From NCBI RefSeq assembly GCF_014651015.1, contig NZ_BMWB01000002.1:124001-188000 (forward strand): a stretch of 64,000 nucleotides of DNA, in the 5' to 3' direction. The translations under genes and the position numbers were made by a program. Position 1 is the stretch's first letter. The number at the start of each line of letters is the position of its first letter. Shown here piece by piece: positions 27,571 to 37,455 of this stretch. Source of the stretch: Streptomyces xantholiticus (GTDB lineage: Bacteria; Actinomycetota; Actinomycetes; Streptomycetales; Streptomycetaceae). The notes under the pieces were generated by a model that was not told the origin of the DNA, ran no database searches, and saw nothing but the letters and a program-made list of their open reading frames with translations.

Positions 27571-27754
27571 GGCGCCCATTGTCCCTGATGCCACGGGCCC
27601 TCCGTCACGCGCGCCCGTACCCCTGCCGGAGCACCGTCTTGGGCAGGGGCTTCCGAGATGCTTCGCGAGAGAGCGGCGGGCGCCGGACGGAGGACCTCCG
27701 TCACCGTGGGCGGGCGCCGTCACGCACGCGGGGCAAGGTCCTGGTACCGCGGCC

Positions 27755-28108
27755 TCAGCCGGCCGTGACCGAGACCTTCAGCTCCCCGTCGGGGCCCGCG
27801 AGCAGCACCGGCGTCCCGGCGCCGCCGAGGTCCCTTACCGCCGCGCGGTCCTCGTCGGAGGCTGCGTCGGCCTCGGAGACCACGGCCGCCGCCTCCAGCG
27901 ACTGCGCACCGCTGGCGACCGCCATGGCGACGGCGGTCTGCAGCGCGCTCAGCTTCAGCGAGTCCAGGGCCACGGTCCCGGCGACGTAGGTACGGCCGGT
28001 CTCGTCGCGGACGGCCGCCCCCTCCGGCACACCGTTGCGCGCCCGGGCGCTGCGCGCCAGCGTGATGATCTTGCGGTCCTCGGGGCCGAGGTCGGAACTC
28101 TGCGTCAT
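27755..28108 (-). CDS. Cytidine deaminase-like protein lacking the catalytic residues
   Basis: A 117-residue protein with the deaminase fold layout: RKIITLARSARARNGVPEGA, AAVRDETGRTYVAGTVAL, LSALQTAVAMAVASGAQSLE. In active cytidine deaminases the second helix carries C-A-E and the next loop P-C-x-x-C, which bind zinc and catalyse. Here these read S-A-L, and no cysteine occurs in the whole product. It should not deaminate nucleosides. Its position next to era matches where such genes sit in related bacteria. It may be a structural or regulatory paralogue. ATG 28108 starts the conserved part. Confidence 0.8.
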   Translation of the reverse strand: MTQSSDLGPEDRKIITLARSARARNGVPEGAAVRDETGRTYVAGTVALDSLKLSALQTAVAMAVASGAQSLEAAAVVSEADAASDEDRAAVRDLGGAGTPVLLAGPDGELKVSVTAG

Positions 28109-28134
28109 GCCCCGAGCATAGATCGAGGCGCCGA

Positions 28135-29037
28135 TCAGCCCGCCACGGGATACATCGAGCCGCGCCGGCCCTCGGAGCTCGCCAGCCACGCCAGCTTCGC
28201 CGCCGTGTCCGTCGCGGCGTCCGGTACCGGGGTGTGCATCACGATGACCAGGTCGGGACGGGCCGGGACCCGGAGCTGCGTCGACTCCACGACCAGTCGG
28301 CCCACCAGCGGATGCTCCATCTCCTTGCGGATCTGCCCGCCGGGCGCGATGTCACGCCGCTCCCACAGGTCGGTGAACTCGGCGCTTGCCTCCTTGGCCG
28401 CCGCGACCACCGCCTGGAAGCCCTCGTCGTCCGGGCACTCCGAGCAGGCCGCACGGAACTGCGCGACGACCTGCGGCGCGATCTCCTCCCAGCCGGAGCT
28501 CCGGGCTCGGTAGATCGGGTCCGTGAAGTACGCGATCAGGCAGTTCTGCACGATGTCGGGCCGCATCCCGAGGACCGCCGCCGCCGCGTCGTTGTACATG
28601 ACGACGTTCCAGTACCCGTCCATGATGTGGGCGGGGTACGGCATCCAGGCGTCGATCAGCCGCCGCAGTCCGGCGCACATGTTCCGGTCGTCCGGATCCA
28701 CCTCCGGCGCGGGCGGGTTGAGTCCCGCGAGGACATACAGATGGCGGCGTTCCGCGCTGCTGAGCCTCAGCACCCGGCCGACCGAGTCCAGCACCTGCGG
28801 CGAGACGGTGATGTCACGGCCCTGCTCCAGCCACTGGTACCAGGAGACGCCGACGCCCGCGAGGACCGCGACCTCCTCCCTGCGCAGCCCCGGAGTACGG
28901 CGCCGGGCGCCGCCGTCCGGGAGGCCCGCCTCCGCCGGGCTGATCCGGGCACGCCTGCTCATCAGGAACTCGCGCAACTCGCCCAGGCGGTGCGCCTTCA
29001 TGGCGTCCATCGTGTGCCGCTCGGTCGACGTGGCCAC
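28135..29037 (-). CDS. MmyB-like XRE transcriptional regulator
   Basis: A 300-residue regulator. The N-terminal helix-turn-helix (LGELREFLMSRRARISPAEA, RRRTPGLRREEVAVLAGVGV, SWYQWLEQGRDITVSPQVL) is followed by the MmyB-type ligand domain, with NVVMYNDAAAAVLG and AGLRRLIDAWMPYPAHIMDG. The GTG at 29037, with AGGGGG five bases upstream, is the likeliest start. It is divergent from an MFS exporter with 101 bp between starts, the usual layout for a regulator controlling a linked transporter. The pair interrupts the era cluster. Confidence 0.9.
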   Translation of the reverse strand: MATSTERHTMDAMKAHRLGELREFLMSRRARISPAEAGLPDGGARRRTPGLRREEVAVLAGVGVSWYQWLEQGRDITVSPQVLDSVGRVLRLSSAERRHLYVLAGLNPPAPEVDPDDRNMCAGLRRLIDAWMPYPAHIMDGYWNVVMYNDAAAAVLGMRPDIVQNCLIAYFTDPIYRARSSGWEEIAPQVVAQFRAACSECPDDEGFQAVVAAAKEASAEFTDLWERRDIAPGGQIRKEMEHPLVGRLVVESTQLRVPARPDLVIVMHTPVPDAATDTAAKLAWLASSEGRRGSMYPVAG

Positions 29038-29138
29038 GTACTCCCCCTGTCCGTACGCCCGTTGCTCTGCATGGTGGTCCGGCCAACAGGATAAGTTCCC
29101 GCTCCCCACGGCCGCTCCGCCCGCCGGAGGGTGCTGGC

Positions 29139-30539
29139 ATGGCTACCGACACCTCCCTCCCCACCACCGGGGCGAGCTCACCGCCCCGGCTCGGCGGACG
29201 CTCCCGGCTGGTTCTCTTCGTGCTGTGCGCGGCGCAGTTCATGGTCGCGCTCGACTTCTCCGTGCTGAACGTGGCTCTGCCCGACCTCGGCCGGGACCTC
29301 GGGATGAGCCCGTCGTCCCTGCAGTGGGCGGTCACCGCCTTCGCCCTGCCGTCCGGGGGTTTCCTGCTGCTGTTCGGCCGGGTCGCCGACCTCTACGGGC
29401 GGCGCAGGCTGTTCCTCACCGGACTGGCCGTCTTCGGCGCGGCCTCACTGCTCGCGACGTTCGCCTGGGACCCCGCGTCGTTCCTCGCCGGCCGGGCGCT
29501 CCAGGGCCTCGGCGCGGCCGTCATCGTGCCCACCGGCATGTCCCTGCTCACCACCACCTTCCCGGAAGGGCCGCAGCGCGACCGGGCGCTGGGCATCAGC
29601 GGCACGCTGCTGTCGCTGGGCTTCACCGTCGGCATGGTGCTGGGCGGGGTCATGACGGACACTCTGGGCTGGCGCTCGACGATGGGCCTGCTGGCCGTCT
29701 TCACGCTGATCCTCCTGCCGCTGGCGCCCGGGCTGCTGCCCGAGTCCCGTACACCGCGGCGGCCACGGCTCGATGTGCCCGGCGCGGTCACCGTCACCGG
29801 CGGTCTGCTCGCCGTGATCTACGCCCTGTCGACGGCGGCCGAACGCGGCTTCGGTGGTACCGATGTGATCGTCATGCTCGTCGTGGGCGTGGCTCTGCTG
29901 ACCGCGTTCGCCGTCGTCGAGACGCGCAGCCCCGCACCGCTGGTCTCGCTGCCGATGCTGCGGCGGCGGACGGTGGCCTTCGGGAACCTGGGCGGACTCG
30001 TCACCTTCTCGATGATGAGCACCGTCATCTTCGTCCTCACCCTGTACCTGCAGGAGACGCTGAGGCTCTCGGCCTTCCGCACCGGCCTGGTCTTCGGCGT
30101 GCAGGGCGTCCTGTCCGCGATCGCCGGCACCCTCACCGCGAGGGTCATCGGCCGTTTCGGCGCGCGCCGCGTCCTGACGGTCGCCCTGGCCGGGCAGGGC
30201 CTGTTCGTCGGCGCGCTGCTGGGCCTCGGCGCCGAGTCCGGCGCGCTGCTCGCGACGGTGGGCGTTTCGCTGGCAAGCGTGTGCCACCTCGGGGCGATCA
30301 TCTCGTACGGCCTGACCGTGACGTCCGGGGTCCCGGACGAGGAACAGGGCCTGGCGACGGGTCTGGTCACGACGACTCAGCAGGTGGGCATCACCGTGGG
30401 CATCCCGGTGCTGGGGGTGCTGGCGACGACGCAGTCGTCCCTCTTCGACGGGGTACGGCTGGTGCTCGCCCTCGACGCGGTGATCGTGCTCGCGGCGGCG
30501 GCGGTGCTGGCAGTGGGCCTGCGCCGCGGGCAGGACTGA
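29139..30539 (+). CDS. MFS exporter, DHA2-like
   Basis: A 466-residue transporter with about 14 membrane spans, of the drug:H+ antiporter type. It shows LVLFVLCAAQFMVALDFSVL with the family motif VLNVALPDLGRDLG, motif A FGRVADLYGRRRLF between spans 2 and 3, and motif C-like segment GFTVGMVLGGVMTDTLGWR. GGAGGG precedes the ATG at 29139. Control by the divergent MmyB-like regulator is likely. Substrate unknown; export of a drug or metabolite is inferred. Confidence 0.92.
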   Translation: MATDTSLPTTGASSPPRLGGRSRLVLFVLCAAQFMVALDFSVLNVALPDLGRDLGMSPSSLQWAVTAFALPSGGFLLLFGRVADLYGRRRLFLTGLAVFGAASLLATFAWDPASFLAGRALQGLGAAVIVPTGMSLLTTTFPEGPQRDRALGISGTLLSLGFTVGMVLGGVMTDTLGWRSTMGLLAVFTLILLPLAPGLLPESRTPRRPRLDVPGAVTVTGGLLAVIYALSTAAERGFGGTDVIVMLVVGVALLTAFAVVETRSPAPLVSLPMLRRRTVAFGNLGGLVTFSMMSTVIFVLTLYLQETLRLSAFRTGLVFGVQGVLSAIAGTLTARVIGRFGARRVLTVALAGQGLFVGALLGLGAESGALLATVGVSLASVCHLGAIISYGLTVTSGVPDEEQGLATGLVTTTQQVGITVGIPVLGVLATTQSSLFDGVRLVLALDAVIVLAAAAVLAVGLRRGQD

Positions 30540-30589
30540 CGCCGTCCACCGGGCCCGGGACCTCGGCCAGGTCCGGTCGGAGCCGCCGT

Positions 30590-30605
30590 CCACCGGGCCC
30601 GGTGG
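30590..30605. terminator. Palindromic terminator between convergent genes
   Basis: CCACCGGGCCCGGTGG is a perfect 16-bp palindrome lying between the MFS stop (30539) and the MmcQ-like stop (30608). Part of it repeats as GCCGTCCACCGGGCCCGG at 30540-30558. It could fold on either strand and serve both genes. Confidence 0.45.
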
Positions 30606-30607
30606 CC

Positions 30608-30964
30608 TCAGCCCCGGTCCAGCCTGAGCCGCTCCGCCCGGGGCAGGCCCGCCACCACAAGGTCGTACGAGTCCTCCACCAGCTCCCTGACCATCCGGTC
30701 CGGAAGGCCGCACACCGTCACCGTGTTCCAGTGGCGCTTGTTCATGTGCCAGCCGGGGACGATCACGCCCGGGTGGTCCAGGCGGAGCTGCGTCGCGAGG
30801 TCCGGCTCGCACTTGAGGTTGACCGTCAGCGGGGTGGCGTCCAGCGTGCTGAGGGCGAACATCTTGCCCAGGACCTTGAAGACCGAGGTCTCCGGGCCGA
30901 AGGGGAACTCCTCGACCGCGGCGTTGAAGTCCAGGCAGAAAGCCCGCAGTCGCTCGGGGGTCAT
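30608..30964 (-). CDS. MmcQ/YjbR family protein
   Basis: A 118-residue protein with the CyaY-like MmcQ/YjbR fold: FNAAVEEFPFGPETSVFKVL, KMFALSTLDATPLTVNLKCE, HPGVIVPGWHMNKRHWNTVT and LVEDSYDLVVAGLP. The GWHMNKRHWNTV segment is the family hallmark. It is probably a DNA-binding or ligand-binding small protein of uncertain function. Its ATG overlaps the stop of the CorC-like gene (ATGA), so the two are translationally coupled. Confidence 0.9.
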   Translation of the reverse strand: MTPERLRAFCLDFNAAVEEFPFGPETSVFKVLGKMFALSTLDATPLTVNLKCEPDLATQLRLDHPGVIVPGWHMNKRHWNTVTVCGLPDRMVRELVEDSYDLVVAGLPRAERLRLDRG

Positions 30965-32265
30965 CCCGCGGCCCCTTCCTGCGCCATCTTCTCCACCGGC
31001 TCGGAGAGCACCGTGACGATCTTGTTGCGCCGCCCCGCGGGGGACTCCGCGGTCAGCCGCAGGGCGCGGCCGTCCGGCAGGTCCACGACGGCCCTGGCAC
31101 CGGCGATCGGGACCCGGCCGAGCGCCTTGGCCAGCAGGCCGCCGACGGTCTCCACGTCCTCGTCGTCGAGTTCGTCGGCCGCCAGGCCGTACAGCTCGCC
31201 GAGGTCGCCGATGTCGAGACGGGCGGTGACGCGGAAGCGGCCGTCGCCCAGTTCCTCGACGGGCGGCAGCTCGCGGTCGTACTCGTCGGTGATCTCACCG
31301 ACGATCTCCTCGAGGATGTCCTCGATGGTGACGATGCCCGCCGTGCCGCCGTACTCGTCGATGACGACGGCGACGTGGTTGCGCTTCTGCTGCATCTCAC
31401 GCAGCAGATCCCCCGCGTTCTTCGTGTCCGGGACGAAGACGGCCGGCCGCATCGCGGTGGAGACCAGGTCCGCCTCCGCGTCGCGGTTGATGTGCGTCTT
31501 GCGCACCAGGTCCTTGAGGTAGACGACTCCGACGATGTCGTCCTCGTTCTCCCCGGTGACCGGGATACGGGAGAATCCGGAGCGCAGGGCCAGCGTCAGC
31601 GCCTGGCGGACGGTCTTGTAGCGCTCGATGGAGACGAGGTCGGTGCGCGGCACCATCACCTCGCGCACCAGGGTGTCGCCGAGCTCGAAGACGGAGTGCA
31701 CCATGCGGCGTTCGTCGTCCTCGATCAGCGACTCCTGCTCCGCCAGGTCGACCATCGCCCGCAGCTCGGCCTCGGAGGCGAACGGCCCCTTGCGGAAGCC
31801 CTTTCCGGGGGTCAGGGCGTTGCCGATGAGGATCAGCAACTGCGGGATCGGCCCCATGACCCGGGCCAGCGGGAGCAGCACGTACGCGGAGGCGGTGGCG
31901 GTGTTGAGCGGGTGCTGGCGGCCGATGGTGCGCGGGGAGACGCCGACGGCGACGTAACTGACCAGCACCATCACGGCGATGGCGACGAGCAGCGCCGACC
32001 AGGTCTCCTCGAACTCCTCCAGGCAGCCGTAGGTGACGAGCACTCCGGCCGCCATCTCACAGGCCACCCGCACCAGCAGGGCGACGTTGAGATAACGCGT
32101 CGGGTCCGCGGCGACCTGCTCCAGCTTCTCGGCGCCGCGCCGCCCGGACCGTACGGCCTCGGCGGCGCGGAAGCTGGACACCCGGGCGAGGCCGGCCTCC
32201 GCGCAGGCGGCCAGCCAGGCGACGACGACCAGCGCGACGGCGCCCGCGAGCAGTTGGCCGGTCAT
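30961..32265 (-). CDS. CNNM/CorC-type membrane protein with CBS domains
   Basis: A 434-residue protein of the hemolysin C/CorC group, linked to magnesium or other divalent-ion export. The N-terminal DUF21 region has three or four spans (residues about 5-150). A CBS pair follows, with [37 protein letters not shown] and [22 protein letters not shown]-terminal CorC domain ends it, with [18 protein letters not shown]. The start overlaps the ybeY stop by four bases, so ybeY-corC-mmcQ form one coupled string. The next member, the deaminase-like gene, is displaced by the XRE/MFS pair. Confidence 0.92.
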   Translation of the reverse strand: MTGQLLAGAVALVVVAWLAACAEAGLARVSSFRAAEAVRSGRRGAEKLEQVAADPTRYLNVALLVRVACEMAAGVLVTYGCLEEFEETWSALLVAIAVMVLVSYVAVGVSPRTIGRQHPLNTATASAYVLLPLARVMGPIPQLLILIGNALTPGKGFRKGPFASEAELRAMVDLAEQESLIEDDERRMVHSVFELGDTLVREVMVPRTDLVSIERYKTVRQALTLALRSGFSRIPVTGENEDDIVGVVYLKDLVRKTHINRDAEADLVSTAMRPAVFVPDTKNAGDLLREMQQKRNHVAVVIDEYGGTAGIVTIEDILEEIVGEITDEYDRELPPVEELGDGRFRVTARLDIGDLGELYGLAADELDDEDVETVGGLLAKALGRVPIAGARAVVDLPDGRALRLTAESPAGRRNKIVTVLSEPVEKMAQEGAAG

Positions 32266-32759
32266 GAGACGGTCGGCGCCGGGGAGGGGCCGGTGTGGCC
32301 CTTCTCCGCCCGCCAGCCGTCGACGATCGCGGCCTGCAGACCGAACATCTCGGCCTTCTCGTCCGGCTCTTCGTGGTCGTAACCGAGCAGGTGCAGCACG
32401 CCGTGGACGGTCAGGAGCTGGAGCTCCTCGTCCATGGAGTGCTGCGTGGGGGCGTCCTCGCCCTGCTTCTTGGCGACCTCGGGGCAGAGCACGATGTCAC
32501 CGAGGAGCCCCTGCGGAGGCTCCTCGTCGTCCTTGACCGGCGGACGGAGTTCGTCCATCGGGAAGGACATGACGTCGGTCGGCCCCGGCAGGTCCATCCA
32601 CTGGATGTGCAACTGCTCCATGGCCTCGGCGTCCACGACGATCACCGAGAGCTCGGAGAGCGGGTGGATACGCATCCGTGCGAGGGCGTAGCGGGCGATG
32701 TCGAGGATCGCCTGCTCGTCGACCTCGGTTCCGGACTCGTTGTTGACGTCGATCGACAT
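32262..32759 (-). CDS. ybeY: Endoribonuclease YbeY (rRNA maturation factor)
   Basis: A zinc endoribonuclease for 16S rRNA 3'-end maturation and 70S quality control. The 165-residue protein has the catalytic/metal motif [17 protein letters not shown] near residue 118 (three histidines), [10 protein letters not shown], and [10 protein letters not shown]. It starts at ATG 32759, 12 bp after the phoH stop, and its stop overlaps the corC start. Confidence 0.95.
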   Translation of the reverse strand: MSIDVNNESGTEVDEQAILDIARYALARMRIHPLSELSVIVVDAEAMEQLHIQWMDLPGPTDVMSFPMDELRPPVKDDEEPPQGLLGDIVLCPEVAKKQGEDAPTQHSMDEELQLLTVHGVLHLLGYDHEEPDEKAEMFGLQAAIVDGWRAEKGHTGPSPAPTVS

Positions 32760-32771
32760 GGTGCGGCTGTT

Positions 32772-33785
<1,014 letters not shown>

Positions 33786-34009
33786 GGGCCGGCTCTGTGG
33801 CCTGCACATACCTCCCGTTGCAGGGTTCTCGCTGCTCGACAACCTCTGGAACATCCAGGGTACGACGTGCCACTGACAAGGCCGAAGGTTTTTTCGGCAG
33901 GAGCATGGGGCCCGCACGGCCGCGCAGGCTCGCACCGGCCTCGTGCGGGACCCTCGCGTGCCCGTGTGCGGGGCCCTCTCCGCCTCAGGCCTGCGGGCCC
34001 CTCTCCGCC

Positions 34010-35167
34010 TCAGGCCGAGCGACCGAAGCCGATCGTGGGGACCGCGCGGCGCAGCGGCCAAGGCCTGGCCGCTGCGGGCAACAGCCGCTCCAGGAAGCCG
34101 TACCGACGCAGGGCTGCCGGATCCTGGGCGGGCACGGCCTGGACGGACTGCCACCAGGCCGCGACCTCCGACCAGCCGGGCGCGGACAGCGATCCGCCGA
34201 ACTCCTGCACGGACAGGGCCGCGGTCAGGCCGGCGAAGGCGAGCCGGTCGGCGAGCGGCCAGCCCGCCAGCGTGCCGGTGACGAACCCGGCCACGAACAC
34301 GTCCCCGGCGCCCGTCGGGTCCAGCGCCTCCACCTGGATGGCGGGGACCTCGGCGCTCTCGCCGGTGCCACCGTCCACGGCACAGGCACCCTCGGCGCCG
34401 AGAGTGACGACGGCGAGCGGCACCCGGTCGGCGAGGGCGCGGGCCGCGGCACGCGGGCAGTCGGTGCGGGTGTAGCGCATGGCCTCCGCTGCGTTCGGCA
34501 GGAAGGCCTCGCAGTGCTCCAGGTCGGCCAGGTCGTCCGGGTGCCAGCGGCCCGACTCGTCCCAGCCGACGTCGGCGAAGATCCGGGTGCCCTCGCGCGC
34601 GGCCTGGGCGATCCACTCCGCACGGGTGCCCGGCGTGAGGGAGGCGACCGCGGCACGGGCGGGGGGCGGGCAGTCGGGGGCCGACTCGGACGGCGGGGCC
34701 TCGTGGCCGTGGGAGACCATGGTGCGCTCGCCCTCGTACGCCATGGAGACCGTGACCGGGGAGTGCCAGCCGGGGACGGTGCGGGACAGGGCCAGGTCGA
34801 TTCCCTCGCCCTGCTCGAGGGCATCCCAGCAGTACTCGCCGTAGTGGTCGTCGCCGAAGGCGGCGGCGAGGGACGTACGCAGCCCGAGGCGGGCGAGGGC
34901 GGTGGCCATGTTGGCGACGCCGCCGGGGCTGGAGCCCATGCCGCGGGCCCACGACTCCGTGCCGCGCACGGGGGCGGAGTCGAGGCCGGTGAAGATGATG
35001 TCGAGGAAGACGCTGCCGGTGAGATAGACGTCGCAGTCGGGATCGCCGGGCGTCCGGAGGGCGGCGAGGGGGTCGAGACACGTGGCCCCGGCGGTGTCGA
35101 GGCGGGTGGTCGCGAGGGGGTCGGGCGAGTCCGACCGCGTCAGTTGCTCTCCGTTGCGAGTGGTCAC
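34010..35167 (-). CDS. PfkB-family carbohydrate kinase
   Basis: A 385-residue sugar or nucleoside kinase of the ribokinase/PfkB group. The first PfkB signature region is GMGSSPGGVANMATALARLG near residue 76; the second, with the catalytic Asp, is ALDPTGAGDVFVAGFVTGTL near 280. TVPGWHSPVTVSMAYEGERT is a substrate-lid element. The GTG at 35167 (VTTRNGEQ) is taken as start. Eighteen bases covering the stop are repeated 25 bp downstream (33974-33991 and 33999-34016). The substrate cannot be deduced. Confidence 0.9.
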   Translation of the reverse strand: MTTRNGEQLTRSDSPDPLATTRLDTAGATCLDPLAALRTPGDPDCDVYLTGSVFLDIIFTGLDSAPVRGTESWARGMGSSPGGVANMATALARLGLRTSLAAAFGDDHYGEYCWDALEQGEGIDLALSRTVPGWHSPVTVSMAYEGERTMVSHGHEAPPSESAPDCPPPARAAVASLTPGTRAEWIAQAAREGTRIFADVGWDESGRWHPDDLADLEHCEAFLPNAAEAMRYTRTDCPRAAARALADRVPLAVVTLGAEGACAVDGGTGESAEVPAIQVEALDPTGAGDVFVAGFVTGTLAGWPLADRLAFAGLTAALSVQEFGGSLSAPGWSEVAAWWQSVQAVPAQDPAALRRYGFLERLLPAAARPWPLRRAVPTIGFGRSA

Positions 35168-35337
35168 CGTGAGCGCTCCCGTACGTGGTGCAGTTCAAGC
35201 CAGTCTGCCCGACGGCACCGACAGCTGACCGCAGGCGGACCCGCAGGCCACGGAGCGCCGTCCGTGCCCGGGGCGCGCCGACGCTGCTGGGAGGGCGTGC
35301 CGGGCCACGCGAGCCCGCCGTGATCCCGACGAGGGCA

Positions 35338-35985
35338 CTAAAGGGCCACCGGGCGGAGGATGCCGAGCAGCATCCGGACCAGTTCGTCGACGAGGTCGTC
35401 CAGCGTCGCGTCCACCCATCCGACCGTCCAGTCGTGGAGCAGCCCGTTGACGCTGCCGATGAACGCGGCCGCCGCGACCCGGTAGTCGCGCGGCTCCGCC
35501 TCCCCCCGCTCGACGGCGCGCGCCGCCTCCGCGCAGATGAAGTCCACCCACCGCGCCCGGCGCGCCAGCCGCTGCCTCTCCATCTGCGAGCTGACCCCGA
35601 TGATCTCGAGGAACGAGATCCGGATGCGCCGTGGATCACCCGTCACGTTCGCCGCGTACGCGCGGAAGACCGCCGCCGCCCGCTCCGCCACCGGCAGGTG
35701 GGCCGCCTGTGCGAGCGCTGCGAGCGCGGCTTCCTCCGCCCAGTCGTTGACCTCGAGGTGCAGCGCGGCGAGCACGTCCTCGAGGGTCCGGAACTCCTCG
35801 TAGAACTGACGGGTGGAGAGCCCGGCCGCCTCGCTCAGCGCCGCGACGGTCGTCGCGCGGTAGCCCGGTGCGTCACCGAAGAGCTGGAGGCCCGCGTCGA
35901 GGAAGCGGCGGCGGCGCTCGGCCCGGCGTTCCTCTGCCGACCTGCCTCCATAACGGCCGGTCGCCGGTCGGACCCTGCCTGCCAC
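35338..35985 (-). CDS. TetR/AcrR family transcriptional regulator
   Basis: A 215-residue regulator with the TetR helix-turn-helix near residues 25-70: FLDAGLQLFGDAPGYRATTV, AALSEAAGLSTRQFYEEFRT. The remainder is a helical effector domain. The GTG at 35985 is chosen because GGGAGG lies five bases upstream; in-frame starts further up (36015, 36057) run into the intergenic region. It is divergent from a secreted beta-propeller protein, with 159 bp between starts, and is its probable regulator. Confidence 0.9.
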   Translation of the reverse strand: MAGRVRPATGRYGGRSAEERRAERRRRFLDAGLQLFGDAPGYRATTVAALSEAAGLSTRQFYEEFRTLEDVLAALHLEVNDWAEEAALAALAQAAHLPVAERAAAVFRAYAANVTGDPRRIRISFLEIIGVSSQMERQRLARRARWVDFICAEAARAVERGEAEPRDYRVAAAAFIGSVNGLLHDWTVGWVDATLDDLVDELVRMLLGILRPVAL

Positions 35986-36144
35986 TGGCGCCTCCCTCGA
36001 CGTTCGCGGACCCATTTTCGTGTTTCGGCGTGTCCGGAGTCTTGTGACGCCTGCCACCGCTCGTTACTTTCCAGTAGCCCAATCTGAACGGTTCCGTTTT
36101 CAGACTGCGCCCGCACAGCGGCCGCCCCCTTGGAAGGAACGACG

Positions 36145-37455
36145 ATGTCCCAGTCCAGCACCAGGCGGGCCGTGGGTGCGGCCCTCGCCGCACTGGCTCT
36201 GACCGCCACCGCTCCGGTGACTGCGACCGCCGCGGACGCCCCGGACCCCACGGGCGACCGGACCGCGGGCCTGCGGGAGGTGATGTTCGTCGGCAACAAC
36301 TGGGACGGCACCGCCGATGTCATCGAGGCCCGGGGCGACTTCGCGAGGATCGGCCGGATCAACGTCGTTCCCGACAAGGACGAGCGGCTGAAGGAGATCT
36401 ACCTCAACCCGCTGAAGCTGGCCTTCTTCCTCGGCATCCGCCAAGGCCCCGGCGAGGGTCACGACCAGTTCGTCGATGACATGTACTCGACCCCCGACGG
36501 GTCCGCCATGGTCGTGTCCCGGCCCAGCTTCGCCGACGTCGTCTCGATCGACCTCGCCACCGGCAGGATCAACTGGCGTTTCCCCGTCTCCGGCTTCCGC
36601 TCCGACCACATGGCCGTCTCCCCCGACGGCACGCGGGTCGCCGTCTCCGCCTCGACGTCCAACACCGTGCACGTCCTCGACATCGTGACCGGCGAACAGA
36701 CCGGGTCCTTCAAGACCGGCGACAAGCCGCACGAGAACGTCTTCACCGACGGCGGCCGGTACCTGTGGAACATGTCCATCGGTGAGGTCAACACCGCGCT
36801 GGACGCGCCCTGGCTGGACTGGACCAAGGGAGACCGCCGCATCACCGTCGTCGACACGCAGAACTTCGAGCGAATCAAGGTCATCGACATGCGCGAACGG
36901 CTCGACGCCTTCGGCCGCAAGGACCTCTCCGACTCCATCCGGCCCGTCGCCTTCACCCCCGACGAATCCACGCTCTACTTCCAGGTGTCGTTCTTCAACG
37001 GCTTCCTCGAGTACGACGTGGCGACCGACACGATCACCCGGAGCAAGACCCTCCCGAAGAACCCGGCGACCAGCGAGGACCGCACCACCTGGGTCAACGA
37101 CTCCCGCCACCACGGCATGTCCATGAGCCCCCGGGGCGACAAGCTCTGCATCGCCGGAACGATGGACGACTACGCAACCGTCGTCGACCGGGCCACCCTC
37201 GAGGAGAGCCCGCTGGTGCCCGCGTCCAAGCCCTACTGGGCCACCGTCAGCGGGGACGGCAAGTCCTGCGTCGTCTCCGAGAGCGGCGCCGACGCGGTCA
37301 GCGCGATCGACTTCGCCACCGGGAAGAAGGTCGCCACCGTCGCCGTGGGCGACCACCCGCAGCGGGTGCGCGTCGCGCACGTACCGGCCGGCTGGACCGG
37401 CCCCACCGGGACTGAGCCCACGGGGCAGGTCCGGCCCTCGGCCGGCCTGCCCTAA
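36145..37455 (+). CDS. Secreted YncE-like beta-propeller protein
   Basis: A 436-residue precursor with a Sec signal (RRAVGAALAALALTATAPVT, likely cleaved after TATAA near residue 35). The mature part has repeated four-strand blades typical of YncE/quinoprotein-like propellers: SPDGTRVAVSASTSNTVHVL, FTPDESTLYFQVSFFNGFLE, SPRGDKLCIAGTMDDYATVV, GDGKSCVVSESGADAVSAID. Such proteins bind ligands or partners outside the cell. ATG 36145 follows AAGGAA. Its stop codon overlaps that of the convergent deaminase (shared CTAA at 37452-37455). Ligand unknown. Confidence 0.88.
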   Translation: MSQSSTRRAVGAALAALALTATAPVTATAADAPDPTGDRTAGLREVMFVGNNWDGTADVIEARGDFARIGRINVVPDKDERLKEIYLNPLKLAFFLGIRQGPGEGHDQFVDDMYSTPDGSAMVVSRPSFADVVSIDLATGRINWRFPVSGFRSDHMAVSPDGTRVAVSASTSNTVHVLDIVTGEQTGSFKTGDKPHENVFTDGGRYLWNMSIGEVNTALDAPWLDWTKGDRRITVVDTQNFERIKVIDMRERLDAFGRKDLSDSIRPVAFTPDESTLYFQVSFFNGFLEYDVATDTITRSKTLPKNPATSEDRTTWVNDSRHHGMSMSPRGDKLCIAGTMDDYATVVDRATLEESPLVPASKPYWATVSGDGKSCVVSESGADAVSAIDFATGKKVATVAVGDHPQRVRVAHVPAGWTGPTGTEPTGQVRPSAGLP

